Below, piece after piece: positions 19,565-22,057 of a stretch of DNA of 22,057 nucleotides. The stretch's first letter is position 1. Each line of letters opens with the position of its first letter. The notes beneath the pieces are model-generated. The model was not told the DNA's origin. It saw only the letters and a list, made by a program, of their open reading frames with translations, and made no database searches. The position numbers and the translations under genes are program-made. The stretch comes from Candidatus Rokuibacteriota bacterium (GTDB lineage: Bacteria; Methylomirabilota; Methylomirabilia; Rokubacteriales; JACPHL01): assembly GCA_016188625.1 (NCBI GenBank), contig JACPHL010000116.1, forward strand, positions 1-22,057, given 5' to 3'.

Positions 19565-20218
19565 TCAGGCGGACGGCTTCCCCGGCCAGGGGCAGAGGGC
19601 CCGGACCGGGCAGCGCGGGCACTTGGGGGCGCGGGCGGTGCAGGTCCTGCGGCCGTGGGTGGTCAGGAGGTGGGTGAAGGCGGTCCACCGGGCCTGCGGG
19701 ATCACCTCCGAGAGCTGCGCCTCGAGCCGGTCCGGGTCGTCGGAGGCGCCCAGGCCGAGGCGCTGGGAGACCCGGAAGACGTGGGTGTCCACGGCGATCG
19801 CCTGCTGGCCGTAGGCGTTGCTGAGGACCACGTTGGCGGTCTTCCGCCCCACCCCGGGGAGCTTCACGAGCTCTTCGAGCGTTCGGGGGACCTGGCCCCC
19901 GTGACGCTCCTCGAGCGCCCGCGCCATCCCAAGGATGCTCCGGGTCTTGGCCTTGTAGAAGCCGGTGGAGCGGATCTCCCCCTCGAAGGTGGCCGGGGCG
20001 GCCCGGGCGTAGTCGCGGGCGGTCCGGTACTTCCGGAACAGGCTCTCGGTGACCTGGTTGACCCGCTCGTCGGTGCACTGGGCGGCCAGGATGGTGGCGA
20101 CCAGGAGCTCCAGCGGGGTCGAGAAGTTGAGCGCGATCCCGGCGTCCGGGTAGGCCTTCTCCAGCTGGGTGATGATCCGCCTGGCCCGCGCCGTCTTCTG
20201 GGCCCGGGACTCGGTCAT
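19565..20218 (-). CDS. nth: Endonuclease III (DNA glycosylase / AP lyase)
   Basis: Base-excision repair enzyme that removes oxidised pyrimidines and nicks the abasic site. The product is 217 residues. The helix-hairpin-helix LVKLPGVGRKTANVVLSNAYG region contains the catalytic Lys, and AIAVDTHVFRVSQRLG holds the catalytic Asp. The C-terminal [4Fe-4S] cluster motif C-x6-C-x2-C-x5-C is complete (CTARAPKCPRCPVRALC). An early LLVATILAAQCTDERVN segment is also typical. The ATG at 20218 overlaps the aminotransferase stop as ATGA. It is the last gene of this upstream operon, before the rplM promoter. Confidence 0.96.
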   Translation of the reverse strand: MTESRAQKTARARRIITQLEKAYPDAGIALNFSTPLELLVATILAAQCTDERVNQVTESLFRKYRTARDYARAAPATFEGEIRSTGFYKAKTRSILGMARALEERHGGQVPRTLEELVKLPGVGRKTANVVLSNAYGQQAIAVDTHVFRVSQRLGLGASDDPDRLEAQLSEVIPQARWTAFTHLLTTHGRRTCTARAPKCPRCPVRALCPWPGKPSA

Positions 20219-21372
20219 GGCGAGGGGCGGGCCTGGAGGAACCCGCCGAGACGTCGGAGCCCCTCCTCGATCCTTGGGAGGGCGTTGGCGTAGGAGACCC
20301 GGAGGTACCCCTCGGCGTTGGCCCCGAAGTCGATCCCCGGGGTGAGGGCGACGTGGGCGTGCTGGAGGATCTCGAAGGCGAAGTCGTAGGAGCGCTGGGT
20401 GAAGCGCCGGGCGTTGGCCAGGACGTAGAAGGCGCCGGTGGGCTCCGGTCCCACGCCGAGCCCGATGGCGCGGAGGCCTGCGACGGTGGCCCGGCGGCGC
20501 TCGTCGAAGATCCGCCGGAACCGCACCACCTCCTCGCCGGCCTCCCGCAGGGCCGCCACCCCCGCCCACTGGATGAAGTCGTTGGCGGAGATGAAGAAGT
20601 TCTGGTGGAGCTTCTGGAGCGTCCGGATGAAGGTCTTGGGGGCGATGAGGTAGCCCAGGCGCCAGCCGGTCATGGCGTAGGCCTTGGAGAAGCCGTTGAG
20701 GACGAAGGCCCGGTCGGTGAACTCGAGGATCGTGTGCTCCTTCCCCTCGTAGACGAGCCCGTGGTAGATCTCGTCGGAGACGATCCACGGCCCGCGGTCG
20801 GTCAGGTCGGCCAGCGCGGCCATGCGCTCGGCGCTGAGGAGGGTCCCGGTGGGGTTGGCGGGGGAGTTGATGAGGATGACCTTGGTCCCGGCGCCGAGCC
20901 GCTCGGCCACCGCCTCGGGCCGGAACTGGAAGGCGTCGTCCTCGAAGGCCGGCACGTAGACCGCCCGCCCCTCGGCGTAGCGGATGAAGTTCGGGTAGCA
21001 GGCGTAGTGGGGGTCCGAGAGGATCACCTCGTCGCCGGACCCCAGGAAGGCGGTGAAGAGCAGGAGCATCGCCGGGGAGGTCCCGGCGGTGACCAGGACC
21101 TGATCGGGCGAGACCGCCACCCCGTAAGTCTTCAGGTAGTGCTCCGCGATCGCCTCCCGGAGGGGGAGGATCCCCAGGCTGTGGGTGTACTTGGTCCGGC
21201 CGTCGCGGAGGGCCCTCTCGGCGGCCTCACGGATCACCGCCGGGGTCTCGAAGTCGGGCTCGCCGAACTCGAGGTGGATGACCTCGTGGCCCTGGCGCTC
21301 CAGCTCCTGGGCCCGCTCGAAGACCTCCACGGCCAGGAACGGCGTGATCTCCTCGGTGCGCTTGGCGCTCAT
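20215..21372 (-). CDS. Class I/II PLP-dependent aminotransferase
   Basis: Fold-type I aminotransferase of the aspartate/alanine group, 385 residues. The PLP-binding Lys is K230 in LNGFSKAYAMTGWRLGY. D200 and Y203 lie in VSDEIYHGLVY, the Asn of NSPANPTG (169-176) contacts the cofactor, and R358 in LRVSYA should bind the substrate carboxylate. The N-terminal LEFGEPDFETPAVI is typical of the aspartate/alanine aminotransferase-like group. Substrate cannot be read from sequence; aspartate, alanine or another amino acid is possible. The neighbouring malic enzyme (22 nt upstream) would supply pyruvate, which is at most suggestive of alanine. The ATG at 21372 has GGAGG 12 nt upstream. Confidence 0.92.
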   Translation of the reverse strand: MSAKRTEEITPFLAVEVFERAQELERQGHEVIHLEFGEPDFETPAVIREAAERALRDGRTKYTHSLGILPLREAIAEHYLKTYGVAVSPDQVLVTAGTSPAMLLLFTAFLGSGDEVILSDPHYACYPNFIRYAEGRAVYVPAFEDDAFQFRPEAVAERLGAGTKVILINSPANPTGTLLSAERMAALADLTDRGPWIVSDEIYHGLVYEGKEHTILEFTDRAFVLNGFSKAYAMTGWRLGYLIAPKTFIRTLQKLHQNFFISANDFIQWAGVAALREAGEEVVRFRRIFDERRRATVAGLRAIGLGVGPEPTGAFYVLANARRFTQRSYDFAFEILQHAHVALTPGIDFGANAEGYLRVSYANALPRIEEGLRRLGGFLQARPSP

Positions 21373-21394
21373 CGGTCGATGGGTCCTCCGGCGT

Positions 21395-22057
21395 TCAGGA
21401 GCGGGAGAGGGGCGCCCGGCGGCGGCGGGCCACCCCGGAGCGGGAGGCGGCCCTGGCCACCTCCCGGGCGACCGCGGGGGCGACCTTCTTGTTGAAGACG
21501 CTGGGGATGATGTACTCCTCGTGCAGCTCGTCCTTCCCCACGGTCGCGGCGATGGCCTGGGCGGCGGCGAGCTTCATCTCCTCGGTGATGGAGCGGGCCC
21601 GGCTGTCCAGGACGCCCCGGAAGAGGCCGGGGAAGCAGAGGACGTTGTTGATCTGGTTCGGGTAGTCGGAGCGTCCGGTGGCCATCACGCGCACGTAGGG
21701 GTCGGCGTCCTCCGGCATGATCTCGGGGGTCGGGTTGGCCATGGCGAAGACGATGGGGTCCCGGTTCATCCGCTGGAGATCCTTCACCGTGAGGACCCCG
21801 GGGACCGAGACGCCGATGAAGACGTCGGCCCCCTCCACGGCGTCGGAGAGTCGTCCCCTGATCCCCTGCGGGTTGGTCTCGGCGGCGAGCCAGGCCTTCA
21901 TGAAGTCCATCGCCTCGCGTCCGGGGTAGAGGATCCCGTGCTCGTCCACCCCGAGGATCTGCCCGACCCCGGCCGCCCGGAGGATCTTGATGATCGCGGT
22001 CCCCGCCGCGCCGGTCCCCGAGACCACCACCTTGATCCCGCCCGGCTCCTTCCGGAC
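21395..22057 (-). CDS. Malic enzyme (malate dehydrogenase, decarboxylating), partial (N-terminus beyond window)
   Basis: Oxidative decarboxylation of malate to pyruvate with NAD(P). The last 220 residues are visible, the NAD-binding domain. The dinucleotide motif VVSGTGAAGTAI appears at once, then LGVDEHGILYPGR, the FIGVSVPGVLTVKDL strand, MANPTPEIMPEDA, and the very conserved TGRSDYPNQINNVLCFPG with LFRGVLDSRA. The C-terminus is a short Arg/Ser-rich tail. It matches bacterial MaeB / SfcA-type single-domain malic enzymes. Whether a phosphotransacetylase-like domain existed cannot apply, since the stop at 21395 follows the malic domain. Cofactor preference is not decidable here. Confidence 0.93.
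   Translation of the reverse strand, partial: VRKEPGGIKVVVSGTGAAGTAIIKILRAAGVGQILGVDEHGILYPGREAMDFMKAWLAAETNPQGIRGRLSDAVEGADVFIGVSVPGVLTVKDLQRMNRDPIVFAMANPTPEIMPEDADPYVRVMATGRSDYPNQINNVLCFPGLFRGVLDSRARSITEEMKLAAAQAIAATVGKDELHEEYIIPSVFNKKVAPAVAREVARAASRSGVARRRRAPLSRS

Overview
This 22 kb window is very GC-rich and tightly packed, and every supported gene lies on the minus strand (transcription runs from high to low coordinates). The long plus-strand frames are antisense shadows of high-GC coding sequence. Gene content and order (rplM-rpsI / argC-argJ / rpsB-tsf-pyrH-frr-uppS-cdsA-dxr-rseP-ispG-proS / rimP-nusA-ylxR-infB-DUF503-rbfA) suggest a bacterium of the deltaproteobacterial / NC10 / Rokubacteria type, probably a metagenome-derived genome. 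That placement is inference from synteny, base composition and a few frame-breaking junctions; no marker was searched.

Layout in transcription order: the 3' part of a malic enzyme gene, a class I/II PLP aminotransferase and endonuclease III (22057-19565); a clear sigma70-type promoter, then rplM-rpsI, closed by a strong intrinsic terminator (19526-18569); a dispersed multi-hairpin repeat (copy A); argC-argJ for arginine synthesis; a long translation / isoprenoid / envelope operon from rpsB to proS (16060-5299); a second, inverted copy of the dispersed repeat (copy B); a candidate promoter overlapped by a hairpin with a U-tract; and the rimP-nusA-ylxR-infB-ylxP-like-rbfA operon, which leaves the window at base 1. 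Many genes overlap by 4 nt or lie only a few nt apart, so translational coupling is likely. Functionally, dxr and ispG are MEP-pathway enzymes, uppS turns the resulting C5 units into undecaprenyl diphosphate, cdsA activates phosphatidate, and rseP is a membrane site-2 protease. The remainder is ribosome, tRNA-charging and transcription machinery.

The unusual part is ispG. It is interrupted by an intein-like element with a Hint N-terminal splicing domain and two LAGLIDADG-type endonuclease motifs. The insertion lies exactly before the third [4Fe-4S] ligand cysteine of IspG. The intein's C-terminal splicing region is missing. The element is flanked by a 173-bp direct repeat of the adjacent ispG coding sequence, and an 11-bp tandem duplication breaks the upstream frame. 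The two repeat copies differ at only three bases, all synonymous and all within about 35 bp of the insertion point. This fits either an aborted homing event repaired through microhomology or a chimeric assembly of intein-plus and intein-minus strains. A second anomaly is tsf (EF-Ts), which lacks about 45 central residues and is frameshifted. Since both genes are normally essential, mis-assembly must be excluded before either is called a biological pseudogene.
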